A DNA stretch of 64,000 bases from Candidatus Sungiibacteriota bacterium (GCA_016186145.1 JACPMF010000009.1:1-64000), one strand, 5' to 3'; counted from the stretch's first letter, positions 17,204-25,982 are shown. Numbers and translations are program-made. Notes: generated by a model from the letters alone, not told the origin.

Positions 17204-17812
17204 ATGGATGAAGAACTATACAACCAAATACTAATACCGACCGTGATTGAGAAAAGCAGCATGGGCGAGCGTGCCTATGATATTTACTCACGGCTTTTGA
17301 AAGACCGCATTATTATGCTTGGAACGCCCATCGTTGACGGAGTTGCAAATGCGATCATTGCCCAGCTTCTTTTCCTTGATTCGGAAGACTCAAAAGAAGA
17401 TATTAAACTTTACATCAACTCTCCGGGCGGCTCCGTCCCGGCGACTCTTGCCATCTACGACACCATGCAATACTTGAAGCATGACGTTTCTACCATTTGT
17501 ATCGGCATGGCTGCTTCCGGCGCGGCACTCCTGCTCACGGCAGGCACAAAAGGGAAACGGTTCGCCTTGCCAAACTCAGAAGTGCTGATTCACCAGGTCA
17601 TGGCCGGCGGCATCGAAGGGCAGGCGGTTGAAATAGAGATCGCTTCACGGCACATCTTGCGGCTCAAGCAAAAACTGAACGAAATTCTTGCCAAACATAC
17701 CAACCAGGCGCTCGCGAAAGTCGAAAAAGACACAGACCGCGACTACTACATGAATGCGGAGGAGGCGAAGAAGTACGGGATAATCGATGAGATAATAAAG
17801 AAGAAGAAATGA
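17204..17812 (+). CDS. clpP: ATP-dependent Clp protease proteolytic subunit
   Basis: 202 residues. The catalytic triad is Ser105 (GMAASGAALLL), His130 (LIHQ) and Asp180 (DTDRDYYM), with the oligomer-forming INSPGGSV handle at 71-78. The ATG at 17204 starts 4 nt after the toxin stop; an upstream in-frame start would run into the toxin gene. It forms the tetradecameric barrel worked by ClpX or ClpC, neither of which is in the window. ClpP often degrades TA antitoxins, so its position next to TA genes is suggestive. Confidence 0.95.
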   Translation: MDEELYNQILIPTVIEKSSMGERAYDIYSRLLKDRIIMLGTPIVDGVANAIIAQLLFLDSEDSKEDIKLYINSPGGSVPATLAIYDTMQYLKHDVSTICIGMAASGAALLLTAGTKGKRFALPNSEVLIHQVMAGGIEGQAVEIEIASRHILRLKQKLNEILAKHTNQALAKVEKDTDRDYYMNAEEAKKYGIIDEIIKKKK

Positions 17813-18030
17813 AATTTGTATTTACACGGCATGCCGTAGAACGTTGCTCTGAAAGAAATATAAAATTGAAAGATATAAAATATGCGGTAACGTCGCCTGA
17901 TAAATTACGCATTGTAGCCGGAGGCGCGATTGAAGCATCAAAATTGATTCGGCAAAAAGTTTTGATCGTACGCTTCGAAATAAACAAAGAAATAAGGAAA
18001 ATAATAACAGCATTTTATGAATCCCGTTAG
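17809..18030 (+). CDS. DUF4258-like small protein, end altered by element insertion
   Basis: 73 residues; FTRHAVERCSERNIKL and the basic C-terminal strand fit DUF4258-type proteins, which resemble RelE-like toxins. The start overlaps the clpP stop (ATGA). The last residues Ser-Arg and the TAG stop come from the palindromic element at 18022-18176. Without it the frame would read TTT TAT GAA GAT TAG, and its end would overlap the ATG of the next gene. Confidence 0.6.
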   Translation: MKFVFTRHAVERCSERNIKLKDIKYAVTSPDKLRIVAGGAIEASKLIRQKVLIVRFEINKEIRKIITAFYESR

Positions 18031-18176
18031 AAGTCCTGCCTGTCGGCCTGCCTGCCGGTAGGCAGGCGGGCAGGCGCGATCACTTCTTAAACCATACGGG
18101 GTTCATAAGATATTAAAGGGATTAGAAATTTATTACGCAGACGGCGATCGTTTGATCGCGATCTGCTTCTAACGGG
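18022..18176. mobile_element. TCCCGTTA palindromic element between paired genes
   Basis: 155 bp with TCCCGTTAGAAG and CTTCTAACGGG outer arms and inner hairpins (CTGCCTGCCGGTAGGCAGG; GCGATCG...CGATCGC). ATGAA occurs directly before (18017-18021) and directly after it (18177-18181), as expected for a target duplication. Its right half is homologous to the element at 47626-47740. Confidence 0.8.
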
Positions 18177-18398
18177 ATGAAGATTAGATACGATAAAGAG
18201 GCCGATGCGATTTACATTCGCATAAAATCGGCAAAAATAAAAAAAACAGTAAAAATAGAAGCCGATATTTTGGCAGACTTTGATGAAAAGGGAAATACCT
18301 GCGGCATAGAGATTCTTAATGCTTCAAAACAGCTCCCAACAAAAGAGCGCAGTGTTGAAATTGGGAAAAGAAAAATGCCTATTCCGGCTTTTGCTTAA
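18177..18398 (+). CDS. DUF2283 family protein
   Basis: 73 residues with the family start MKIRYDKEADAIYIRI and the central ILADFDEKGNTCGIEIL. DUF2283 genes commonly sit beside DUF4258 genes as TA-like pairs, and that pairing is seen here, separated by the inserted element. The ATG immediately follows the GGG end of the element; the element must now provide any ribosome contact. Confidence 0.8.
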   Translation: MKIRYDKEADAIYIRIKSAKIKKTVKIEADILADFDEKGNTCGIEILNASKQLPTKERSVEIGKRKMPIPAFA

Positions 18399-18584
18399 AA
18401 GTAACGCTCGCTACCCTAAAATTTTAAGGGGTTGCTCGCTTTGGCTAGTAAACACAAATATTATAGTATGGTTCTCACGTTTTGCGACGAAAAACTACGA
18501 CATCTGATCCCCTTTACAACTTCTTGACATTTTGTTAAAGTAATGACACATAAATAACATTCTTTGACACCAGGAGAAAACTGC

Positions 18585-18857
18585 ATGACCGAATATGGAA
18601 AGCGGAAACTGCTCTGGCTATCTATCTTTTTACTGCTTGTAAGCGTGTTTTTCTGGTTGGAAGAGCGTGGAGCTCCTGGCTGGAAAACTGGCGTGGCCTT
18701 TCTATCAATGGCTGTTGTTGCTACTATTGATTTTTACCTTGAAAAGAGCAAAGCATTCAGACTTTCCTATGCTGCTTTCTCTCTATTCTTTTTGGGTTAT
18801 GCACTTTTCTATCTATTCTCTTTGCTTTATGCAATCAAAAACTTCCTGGCCAATTAA
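18585..18857 (+). CDS. Three-span small membrane protein
   Basis: 90 residues with hydrophobic spans at about 12-28, 36-50 and 60-82. AGGAGA precedes the ATG at 18585. A perfect -35 (TTGACA, 18524-18529) lies upstream but with a poor -10. Its stop overlaps the stop of the convergent MazG-like gene, and an 18-T run follows. Function unknown. Confidence 0.6.
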   Translation: MTEYGKRKLLWLSIFLLLVSVFFWLEERGAPGWKTGVAFLSMAVVATIDFYLEKSKAFRLSYAAFSLFFLGYALFYLFSLLYAIKNFLAN

Positions 18858-19246
18858 GGGCCTTTTTTTTTTTTTTTTTTCTTTATCCGCCAATACTCCG
18901 CGTCTCTGCCGGAACCGGAGCCTTTTTTGGCATTTTTGCGCATTAATTCTGCCGGATATTTCTTTTCGACGTAATCAAGCTTCCTGTTGACAGTGCCCGC
19001 CGTATCGATATCCAAAAGGACCGCCATCTGGATGGCGTAAATCAAAACATCGGCCAATTCCTTTTTCACCTCATCTACCAACTCTTTGCTTCGCCGTACC
19101 TTCTCCAATTCGAGATTTTCCCATTGGAACAGCTCAAGAAGCTCGGCACCCTCGATCATAATTGATTTCGCCAAATCAGAAGGCCGAAGGTGGTTCCAGC
19201 CCCTTTCTTGAAGAAAGCGTTTAATCCTTTTCTCTAATTTTTCCAT
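18854..19246 (-). CDS. MazG-like nucleotide pyrophosphohydrolase
   Basis: 130 residues of the all-alpha NTP pyrophosphatase type. EGAELLELFQWE and ELADVLIYAIQMA carry the ExxE and ExxD metal-binding pairs typical of MazG and related house-cleaning enzymes that hydrolyse non-canonical (d)NTPs. The C-terminus runs into seven Lys codons formed by an A18 tract, then Gly-Pro and stop, overlapping the convergent gene by 4 nt. The tract makes the last residues prone to length change. Confidence 0.8.
   Translation of the reverse strand: MEKLEKRIKRFLQERGWNHLRPSDLAKSIMIEGAELLELFQWENLELEKVRRSKELVDEVKKELADVLIYAIQMAVLLDIDTAGTVNRKLDYVEKKYPAELMRKNAKKGSGSGRDAEYWRIKKKKKKKGP
18863..18880. repeat. 18-base T homopolymer
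   Basis: T18 on the plus strand, directly after the stop of the plus gene and inside the last codons of the minus-strand MazG-like gene. With GGCC-AATTAA-GGGCC before it, it may terminate the plus gene. Confidence 0.7.
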
Positions 19247-19297
19247 TTTTTATTCGGCCAGTTATTGATTTGTAATTTGGACTTTGTAATTTGGAAT

Positions 19298-19813
19298 TTA
19301 GGTTAAGTACCCCATCTCCTTGAGAACCTTTTCAAAAAGGCCGATTGCTTGCGCGGCGCGGTGCTTGCTGACCGTACGATCCGGAGAGTGGGCGATATCG
19401 TTTCGAACGCGATGCGCCTCCCATAAATCGTCAAGCGAAGAAAGGCGCCCTTTGTCCAAAGTACGCATACGCTCTCCCATTGTTTCACCAACAAGCCCCA
19501 TTTCTTTCAAAATACTATCAACGATTGAATCCGCCTGAATAACGGCAAGATTCCAATCGGCAGGATTTTCCGACCCGAGTTTTTTAAGAACCTGCTGCCA
19601 CGGCTCTTTCATGGCATTCGGCGCTACGGCTTTATCGCCGGTTTTTGCAAATCGCGGTTTGCTGTAAGGCGAGATCTTCCTCACAATAACAACCATTGCG
19701 GCAATGAGTCCAAGGGAAACAAGCGCGGAAATAGTCCGCGCCCAAAAGAGAAAGCGGGGCCAGTCATAAACAGTGAAGTATTCAATTATGCGATAGTAAA
19801 AATCGGAAAGCAT
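19298..19813 (-). CDS. Membrane-anchored protein with HEPN-like motif
   Basis: 171 residues. One strong membrane span (about 24-45) is followed by a helical cytoplasmic domain. The sequence RNDIAH (R-N-x3-H) near the C-terminus matches the catalytic RxxxxH of HEPN-domain RNases, preceded by a helix with LDDLWEAHRV. The same motif also occurs in inactive helical bundles, so RNase activity is only a possibility. It lies downstream of gatA on the same strand with a 24-nt gap. Confidence 0.5.
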   Translation of the reverse strand: MLSDFYYRIIEYFTVYDWPRFLFWARTISALVSLGLIAAMVVIVRKISPYSKPRFAKTGDKAVAPNAMKEPWQQVLKKLGSENPADWNLAVIQADSIVDSILKEMGLVGETMGERMRTLDKGRLSSLDDLWEAHRVRNDIAHSPDRTVSKHRAAQAIGLFEKVLKEMGYLT

Positions 19814-19837
19814 ACTTTAAAACTTTAACCAGTTGAA

Positions 19838-21307
19838 TCAACTCTTCCGGCCCTGCTCAAACGTATATGCCGCTGACAGGATAGTTGTCTCATCAAACCA
19901 CTTCCCGATAAACTGCAACCCGACCGGAAGGTTCTTTTCTTCGCGCTCAACCGTTCCGCAGGGAAGGGATAGCGCCGGAATACCGGCCAAATTTACCGCA
20001 ACCGTATAGATATCAGCCAGATACATCTGCAACGGGTTTGCCGTTCGCTCCCCAAGGCGAAACGCAGGCGTCGGCGACGTCGGCCCGACAATAATATCAA
20101 CCGTTCGAAAAGCGCTCTTAAAGTCCTCTTGGATCAGGCGTCTCACCTGCTGGGCTTTGTTGTAATAAGCGTCATAATAACCCGCAGAAAGCGCATAGGT
20201 GCCGAGCATGATTCTTCGTTTAACTTCTGCGCTAAAACCGTCTGCTCGTGTTTTTGCGTAAACTTCATATAAATTTTCCGCGTCTGTCCGCGATTGAGAG
20301 TGTCCGCATCTGTCCGCGATTGAGAATCCGTATCTTATGCCGTCGAACCTCGCGAGATTAGCAGAAACCTCTGCAGGCATAACCAAATAATAAACCGGGA
20401 GAGCAAGACGCGCATGCGGTAAACTTATTTCCTGAACTTCCGCGCCGAGGCGAGTTAACTCCGCAATGGCCTGATGTATTCGCGCCCCCACATCACCCTC
20501 CAAGCCCTCACCAAAATACTCTTTCGGAACGCCCACTTTTAACCCACGGAGCGACCCTCTTCTGTCTAATACAAACGGTTTCGTCTCGACTGTTGTCGCA
20601 TCATAACGGTCGCGCCCCCGAATTGCTTCGAAAAGAAGCGAAGCATCCTCAACGGTCTTAGTGATCGGGCCAATCTGGTCCAAAGAAGATGCCATAGCAA
20701 TGAGGCCGTGCCGCGATACTCCCCCATAGGTTGGCTTTAAGCCGACCACGCCGCAAAAAGAAGCCGGCTGACGGATTGAACCACCCGTATCTGACCCGAG
20801 CGCTGCCAGGGCAAGATCCGCGGCAACCGCAGCCGCGGACCCTCCGGAAGACCCCCCCGGGACTCGTCCCAAATCATACGGGTTTCTGGTCGGCCCAAAA
20901 GCTGAATTCTCGGTAGACGATCCCATTGCAAATTCGTCCAAATTTGTTTTTCCCAAAAATACCGCTCCCGCATGTTTTAATTTTTCTATCACCGTAGCGC
21001 TGTATGAAGCGATATATGGTTCAAGAATTTTTGACCCGGCCGTTGTCTTTGTTCCGCGAATAAGTATGTTGTCTTTTACCGCAATCGGCATGCCCATCAC
21101 CGTGGTATCGATTTCTTCGGCGCCGATTTTTTCATCGATGCCATCCGCCTGTCGCAGCGCCTCTTCTTCAAAAACGTCAAGATAAGCACGAATTTCTTCA
21201 TTCTTACCTTTGATATTTTTAAGATAATGCGAAACAACCTCTCGACAGGAGAATTTTTTTGCTTTTAAGCCAGAAACAATTTTTGTGATAGTAAGATTTT
21301 CCACCAA
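19838..21307 (-). CDS. gatA: Glu-tRNA(Gln)/Asp-tRNA(Asn) amidotransferase subunit A
   Basis: 489 residues. The amidase triad is present: Lys78 (MPIAVKDN), cis-Ser153 (PGGSSGGS) and Ser177 (SDTGGSIR). It releases ammonia from glutamine or asparagine for GatB, which is not in this window. An insertion of about 13 residues around positions 326-338 (RYGFSIADRCGHSQSRTDAE) is caused by a 26-bp DNA duplication read in two frames. gatC lies 82 bp upstream in the same direction. Confidence 0.96.
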   Translation of the reverse strand: MVENLTITKIVSGLKAKKFSCREVVSHYLKNIKGKNEEIRAYLDVFEEEALRQADGIDEKIGAEEIDTTVMGMPIAVKDNILIRGTKTTAGSKILEPYIASYSATVIEKLKHAGAVFLGKTNLDEFAMGSSTENSAFGPTRNPYDLGRVPGGSSGGSAAAVAADLALAALGSDTGGSIRQPASFCGVVGLKPTYGGVSRHGLIAMASSLDQIGPITKTVEDASLLFEAIRGRDRYDATTVETKPFVLDRRGSLRGLKVGVPKEYFGEGLEGDVGARIHQAIAELTRLGAEVQEISLPHARLALPVYYLVMPAEVSANLARFDGIRYGFSIADRCGHSQSRTDAENLYEVYAKTRADGFSAEVKRRIMLGTYALSAGYYDAYYNKAQQVRRLIQEDFKSAFRTVDIIVGPTSPTPAFRLGERTANPLQMYLADIYTVAVNLAGIPALSLPCGTVEREEKNLPVGLQFIGKWFDETTILSAAYTFEQGRKS

Positions 21308-21389
21308 AGCTTCATTAACTTATTAGCTTCTTTGACTTAATTAGTTTCCGGCAATCCTAAAAACTAATGCAGCTATAAGCTAAAAGCTT

Positions 21390-21695
21390 TTAAAACACTG
21401 ACGGCACCTCAATCCACCCTTTGTCCTTTTTCGGTGCCGCATCAACCAACTCTGCCGGGCTGCCGAAGGGAGCTATTTCCTCGTCCTCTCTCGACCCGTC
21501 CTCAAGCGTAATCAACAAACCCTCTTTAAGGCCACCGGCAAGGGGCAAAATGCCGGAAGTATCAACTTCGCTCAATTGATTAACAAAATCCAAAATTCCG
21601 TCGAGGTCTTTTTCAAACTTTTCAACCTCTCCCTCCGTTAACTCAATACGGGCAAGTTTGGCTATATGTTTTACGTCTTTGGCGTTTATTGACAT
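21390..21695 (-). CDS. gatC: Amidotransferase subunit C
   Basis: 101 residues, the usual GatC size. VKHIAKLARIELTEGEVEKF and a Pro/Gly-rich middle that wraps GatA are typical. It stabilises the GatA-GatB complex for Gln-tRNA(Gln) and Asn-tRNA(Asn) formation. It is the first gene of a gatC-gatA unit; gatB is elsewhere. Confidence 0.93.
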   Translation of the reverse strand: MSINAKDVKHIAKLARIELTEGEVEKFEKDLDGILDFVNQLSEVDTSGILPLAGGLKEGLLITLEDGSREDEEIAPFGSPAELVDAAPKKDKGWIEVPSVF

Positions 21696-21764
21696 AGGTT
21701 AAAATATCCATTACTTTTAATATACAGTACTTTAAACTTTAATATATCAAATGAGGAGGGTGTA

Positions 21765-22073
21765 GTGGGAACGAATAAAATACTTTTTGTGTCCGGGGTG
21801 ATTTTACTTCCCTTAGCCTCGTTAAGCTTTCTTGGAATGTTAAGTTCTTTTGCCATTGCCTTCCTTGTTGGTGGAAACATTATAGGAACGGGCGGTGATT
21901 ACTCTTGGATGTGGAAATTTATGGGTATGAACTCCCTTCAGTATGTATCTATTGCCTTGGCATTTTTGACTGTAACTTTTTTAACAGGGGTTCCCGGAGC
22001 ATTGTTGCTAATTTGGCGATATGAACGCATGAACTCTATCAACCGAACACACGCAATAACTCCTTCTCGCTAA
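21765..22073 (+). CDS. Two- or three-span membrane protein, GTG start
   Basis: 102 residues with spans at about 5-37 (long, perhaps a hairpin) and 60-84. GAGGAGGG precedes the GTG at 21765. The last 35 nt overlap the end of convergent ligA. Family not recognised. Confidence 0.55.
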   Translation: MGTNKILFVSGVILLPLASLSFLGMLSSFAIAFLVGGNIIGTGGDYSWMWKFMGMNSLQYVSIALAFLTVTFLTGVPGALLLIWRYERMNSINRTHAITPSR

Positions 22074-24123
22074 GTGTTTTAATACCTAATCTGTTCGCCT
22101 TTTCCAATTTCGACCCCGGCTCTTTGCCGACTATAACATGGTCGGTTTTTTTACTGACCGATTCAGAAACATCGCCGCCAAGTTCCCTGATTTTTGCCTT
22201 AGCTTCGTCCCTTGTCATAGTCTCAAGCTCACCGGTCAACACAAAAATTTTTCCTTTTAGCTTTTGGCTTTGAGGTTTGAATTTTGAATTTTGAATTTTT
22301 AAACCTATTTTACGAAACTTCTTTAATAACTCCGAGTTACTGCTATTTTTGAACCAATCATATATGCTTTTTGCCACCACCTCTCCAATATCCCGGATTT
22401 TCTGTAATTCTTCAAGGGGCGCGGCTTTTAATTTCTCGACGTCGCCGAAAGTGCCCGCAAGATCAATCGCCGTCTCCTCTCCGACATGCTGAATTCCTAA
22501 TGCATAGATAAAACGATTAAGTGACATCTTTTTCTTTTCTTGTATCGCGCTAAACAGATTAGCTGCTGATTTTTCGCCAAAGCGTTCAAGCGGCTCAATG
22601 TCTTTTTCTTTTAGCAGAAAAAGATCGGCCGCGTCGCGAATAAGACCGTTGTCCAGGAAGGCGTCAACTATTTTCGGGCCGAGACCCTGAATATCAAAGG
22701 CATTTTTCGAAACGAAGTGATACAGCTTTTCACGCTGAACCGCCGCACAGCTCTTATTCGAGCAACGATACGCAACCTCGCCTTTTTTATGGACTACCGG
22801 GAAGCCGCATATCGGACATGCCGTTGGCATGTGGAACTCTTGCGCTCCCTTCGGCCGGAGACGCTTTAACACTCCGGTCACCTGCGGGATAACATCGCCG
22901 GCGCGCTCGACAACAACCGTATCGCCCCTTCGGATATCAAGCCGTTTAATTTCGTCCATATTATGGAGCGTGGCCCTCGACACCGTAACTCCCGCTATCT
23001 CAACCGGTTTCAAAACCGCAACTGGTGTAAGTACGCCCGTTCTTCCGACTTGAACAATAATATCTCCAACGACAGTCGTTGCTTCTTTTGCCGGAAATTT
23101 ATAGGCAACAGCCCCGCGCGGCGCTTTGCCGATTACACCCAAACGCTCAAACACATCCCCTTGATTAACCTGCGCCACGATCCCGTCAATGAGATAAGGA
23201 AGATTTTCGCGTTTCTGAAAAATTTCCTTCCAAAAGCCATGCACCTCTTCAAGGGTACGAATGCGTTTTGCATATTCATCCGTCTTGAACCCGAAAAGCT
23301 TAAGCAACACATGTTCTTCTTCATGCGTTGACTGTCCGCAATCAGTTACAAGGTCATAAGCAAGAAAATCAAGCTTTCGCGATATCGTCACTTTCGGATC
23401 GAGCTGCCGAACCGAACCGGCAGCAATGTTTCGTGGGTTCGCAAACTCCGGCAAGCCATGCCGCCGCTGTTCCGCATTAACCCGCTCAAAAGCTCGTTTG
23501 CTCATATATATCTCGCCGCGCACCTCGATAACTTTGGGAAAGTGATCAAAGACTTTACGAATTGCTGGCTGACCGCTCAAAAACATGCGGGTTTCTTTGT
23601 GCCGCCCGATCTCACGAAGATCGGTTTCCAAACGAAGAGGCACGGACTCAATTACCTTGAGGCTTTCGGTAACGTCCTCGCCGACAAGACCATCCCCGCG
23701 CGTCGAACCTTCTCGCAAAACGCCGTCTTCATAAACAAGCGAGATTGCAAAACCGTCTATTTTTAGCTCGGCGAAATAATCAAAGTCGGCAAGAGCCGGC
23801 CGATTGCCGGCGACCAGTTTTTTAACGCGCGTTTCCCACTCAATGAGCTCTTTTTCTGAAAACGCGTCGTTCAAAGAAAGCATCGGCGTTGCATGGCGTA
23901 CTTTCCGGAATTTTTCCAACGGCCTCCCTCCGACGCGCTGACTCGGCGAATCGGAAGTAATAAGGTCAGGAAATAACCCCTCAAGCGTCATAAGTTCATG
24001 CTTTAAAGAATCCAGCGCGGCATCGGATATCTCCTGCCGATCAAACACATGATAAAGATAACGATGATAATTAATTTCCTTTTTGAGTTTTTCGATACGC
24101 TCTTTAATTTCCTCTTTGCTCAT
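22039..24123 (-). CDS. ligA: NAD-dependent DNA ligase
   Basis: 694 residues. Adenylated Lys121 lies in AELKIDGFAIS. Then follow an OB-fold, a C4 zinc finger (CPICGF...CSNKSC), helix-hairpin-helix motifs and a C-terminal BRCT domain (last 75 residues, GKIFVLTGELETM). Just before the BRCT domain sits a low-complexity linker (LKIQNSKFKPQSQKLKG) that matches intergenic simple repeats of this genome. The ATG at 24123 abuts repeat R1 and lacks a Shine-Dalgarno; an upstream in-frame ATG would translate part of the repeat. Confidence 0.96.
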   Translation of the reverse strand: MSKEEIKERIEKLKKEINYHRYLYHVFDRQEISDAALDSLKHELMTLEGLFPDLITSDSPSQRVGGRPLEKFRKVRHATPMLSLNDAFSEKELIEWETRVKKLVAGNRPALADFDYFAELKIDGFAISLVYEDGVLREGSTRGDGLVGEDVTESLKVIESVPLRLETDLREIGRHKETRMFLSGQPAIRKVFDHFPKVIEVRGEIYMSKRAFERVNAEQRRHGLPEFANPRNIAAGSVRQLDPKVTISRKLDFLAYDLVTDCGQSTHEEEHVLLKLFGFKTDEYAKRIRTLEEVHGFWKEIFQKRENLPYLIDGIVAQVNQGDVFERLGVIGKAPRGAVAYKFPAKEATTVVGDIIVQVGRTGVLTPVAVLKPVEIAGVTVSRATLHNMDEIKRLDIRRGDTVVVERAGDVIPQVTGVLKRLRPKGAQEFHMPTACPICGFPVVHKKGEVAYRCSNKSCAAVQREKLYHFVSKNAFDIQGLGPKIVDAFLDNGLIRDAADLFLLKEKDIEPLERFGEKSAANLFSAIQEKKKMSLNRFIYALGIQHVGEETAIDLAGTFGDVEKLKAAPLEELQKIRDIGEVVAKSIYDWFKNSSNSELLKKFRKIGLKIQNSKFKPQSQKLKGKIFVLTGELETMTRDEAKAKIRELGGDVSESVSKKTDHVIVGKEPGSKLEKANRLGIKTLSEKELLRVFG

Positions 24124-24214
24124 AGAAGCGGATAAACACGGATAGCCACGCGGACTCACGCGGATCCGCGTTTTTCCGCGTTGTTATCCGCATGAAGCGA
24201 AGCGATCTGCTTCT
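24124..24214. repeat. Dispersed repeat R1, copy 2
   Basis: AGAAGC...GCTTCT-bounded, 91 bp, directly adjoining the ligA start codon; extra GAAGCGAAGC insertion relative to copies 1 and 3. Confidence 0.85.
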
Positions 24215-24217
24215 AAA

Positions 24218-24703
24218 TTATTCTCCCCCACCCCCTCTATAACTCGTAGAAAAAGCCCTCCGCACTGCGAATGTCCCGCCGCCGCAGTCGAATTCGCCGG
24301 TCGCGGCAAGCGTCACGTCATATATCGGCGGATCGGAGCTTACCTCAATTTTGTCGGCGCGAAGCCGATAACAGGCGCCGCTCGGAAGCGTTACCCACCC
24401 TGAGTCATAACAATTTGATCCGGGTCCGGGGAGAGGAAAACAAAAAGGATTTTCTCCCCGATCGTCATAAAGACCTTTTTCGATTGCCTCGTCAGCAGCA
24501 TAAAGCGCAACGAAAGAATCGGCAATCTCGCCTGATATGCGAAGTTCCGTAAAGACGACGGTGAAAATGCCGATGGAAATGGAAAGCAACGCGGTAAGAA
24601 TAAGGATTACGAGAAGAAGAGTGATACCGCTCGGTGTTGAGAAATTAACTGGGCTACGCCAACTTCTTAGTTTCTTAATTTCTTTATTTCTTAATTTCTT
24701 CAT
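24218..24703 (-). CDS. PilX-like minor pilus protein
   Basis: 161 residues. A hydrophobic N-terminal helix (GITLLLVILILTALLSISIGIF, about 26-47) begins with Ser-Gly-Ile-Thr rather than the GFTL/E prepilin site, as in PilX/PulK-type proteins. AADEAIEKGLYD is a common feature of that group. The C-terminal part has one disulfide candidate pair. It is the last gene of the minor-pseudopilin cluster. Confidence 0.65.
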   Translation of the reverse strand: MKKLRNKEIKKLRSWRSPVNFSTPSGITLLLVILILTALLSISIGIFTVVFTELRISGEIADSFVALYAADEAIEKGLYDDRGENPFCFPLPGPGSNCYDSGWVTLPSGACYRLRADKIEVSSDPPIYDVTLAATGEFDCGGGTFAVRRAFSTSYRGGGGE

Positions 24704-24705
24704 GG

Positions 24706-25344
24706 TTATAGGTCGCGCTGACGGGCGGTTACCGTAGTCTGAATCTCGAAATCGGTTTCGAGCCGGACTGTGGAACTCACCGACCGCGCTTCAATCACAA
24801 TGGTTACTCGGGGCTGGCCGTCCGAGGGGCCTAATACCTGTCCAACGACATAGAAAAATAATTTGCCAACGGCAACGGCTGACGAAGTCATAGCCGACCC
24901 CAGACCGCAGTCGCCAATAACGGGACTCTGTCTTTTTATCGCGCCATCCTCAAAACAATACAAAACAGAAGTGCCCTCTTGCCGAGTAAATCTTAACTGG
25001 CTGCAACCGGCCGTCCCGCAGCCACCAACCAAAAAATCGGAACCGGTTCTTATCTCTTTTGCCATAAATTCGAACGTAAAACGAACGTTATCCTGAATAT
25101 TTTGAATGTTTGAAGCCTTTACCTGAGCCTGATTGATTGAAAGCATGGCACCGACAGCAATAACAATAACCACGGAAAAAATACCGGTGGAAATGAGCAT
25201 CTCCAAAAGCGTAAATCCATGCCCGAATTCTGAATTCTGAATTCTGAATGCTAAACATCGCCGCCTCGTTTTGCGTAAGACGGATAGATTTTTGCAATTA
25301 TTCAGCATTTGGCATTTATAATTCAGCATTTTTATTATCTCCAA
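24706..25344 (-). CDS. PilW-like prepilin-type protein
   Basis: Up to 212 residues; the prepilin cleavage site is GHG/FTLLEMLIST with Glu5 of the mature protein present. The first 40 or so residues are an unusually long leader containing RIQNSEF, a translated simple repeat, so the true start is probably closer to the cleavage site. Likely a minor pilin that primes pilus assembly. It overlaps the upstream gene by 10 nt. Confidence 0.7.
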   Translation of the reverse strand: MEIIKMLNYKCQMLNNCKNLSVLRKTRRRCLAFRIQNSEFGHGFTLLEMLISTGIFSVVIVIAVGAMLSINQAQVKASNIQNIQDNVRFTFEFMAKEIRTGSDFLVGGCGTAGCSQLRFTRQEGTSVLYCFEDGAIKRQSPVIGDCGLGSAMTSSAVAVGKLFFYVVGQVLGPSDGQPRVTIVIEARSVSSTVRLETDFEIQTTVTARQRDL

Positions 25345-25982
25345 TTATACAATGTCTCCCGCAAAGTCATTTCTCGCGGAACGCCGCCTTCCATCCACGT
25401 CACATGGCTTACCACAGTTATCTGGTCGGGTCCCGGCTTTGTTATAGAAACTCTTCGAATAAATAGCGTTTCTTCTCCGGTTGTATAATTATAAAGTCCG
25501 GTATCGCTATCGCGAAGCAGTTTGGCGCTGACGAAAGGAGAAAAGTCGGAAGACAAAATATCAACCTGCCAGTCCCCGATACCAAGCCCAACATCCCATT
25601 CCCTGTCTGCAAGAACATTGTCATCACGAATCTTCCGCACCAGCTCCATTCCCTCTTGGGCAAGATTCGCAGAGACGAGGCGGCTCCGCGCAAACTTCGC
25701 GCTGAAAATCCCGCGGGTGGCAAGCGTAATCGGACCCGCCATAGCAGTCAAAATAACCGCAAGCGCTACAATGGTTTCAAGCAACGTAAACCCTTTTTTT
25801 GAAATTCCAAATCCTCCCGATGGCAAAGCCATCGAGGATCCTCGATGAAATCGGGACAAATTACAAATTCCAAACAAATTCAAAATTCGAAATCCTAAAT
25901 TCAAAACACGTGTTTTGAATTTGGTGTTTTGACCATTAGAATTTGCTTGTGATTTGTGGTTTGTGGTTTGTGGTTTTTCCAC
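25335..25982 (-). CDS. PilV-like prepilin-type protein
   Basis: Up to 215 residues. Cleavage site KKG/FTLLETIVALAVI with Glu5; the body contains LAQEGMELVRKIRDDN, typical of PilV/GspI-like proteins. As with its neighbours, the preceding leader (residues 1-60) is translated AT-rich repeat sequence and the real start is likely nearer to the cleavage site. Product: minor pilin processed by PilD. Confidence 0.7.
   Translation of the reverse strand: MEKPQTTNHKSQANSNGQNTKFKTRVLNLGFRILNLFGICNLSRFHRGSSMALPSGGFGISKKGFTLLETIVALAVILTAMAGPITLATRGIFSAKFARSRLVSANLAQEGMELVRKIRDDNVLADREWDVGLGIGDWQVDILSSDFSPFVSAKLLRDSDTGLYNYTTGEETLFIRRVSITKPGPDQITVVSHVTWMEGGVPREMTLRETLYNWR

Noticed and set aside
16734..18398. 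Reading the tig-clpP interval as a prophage remnant because of small genes.
   Set aside because: Only a TA pair, one small gene and a DUF pair are present; no structural, integrase or lysis genes.
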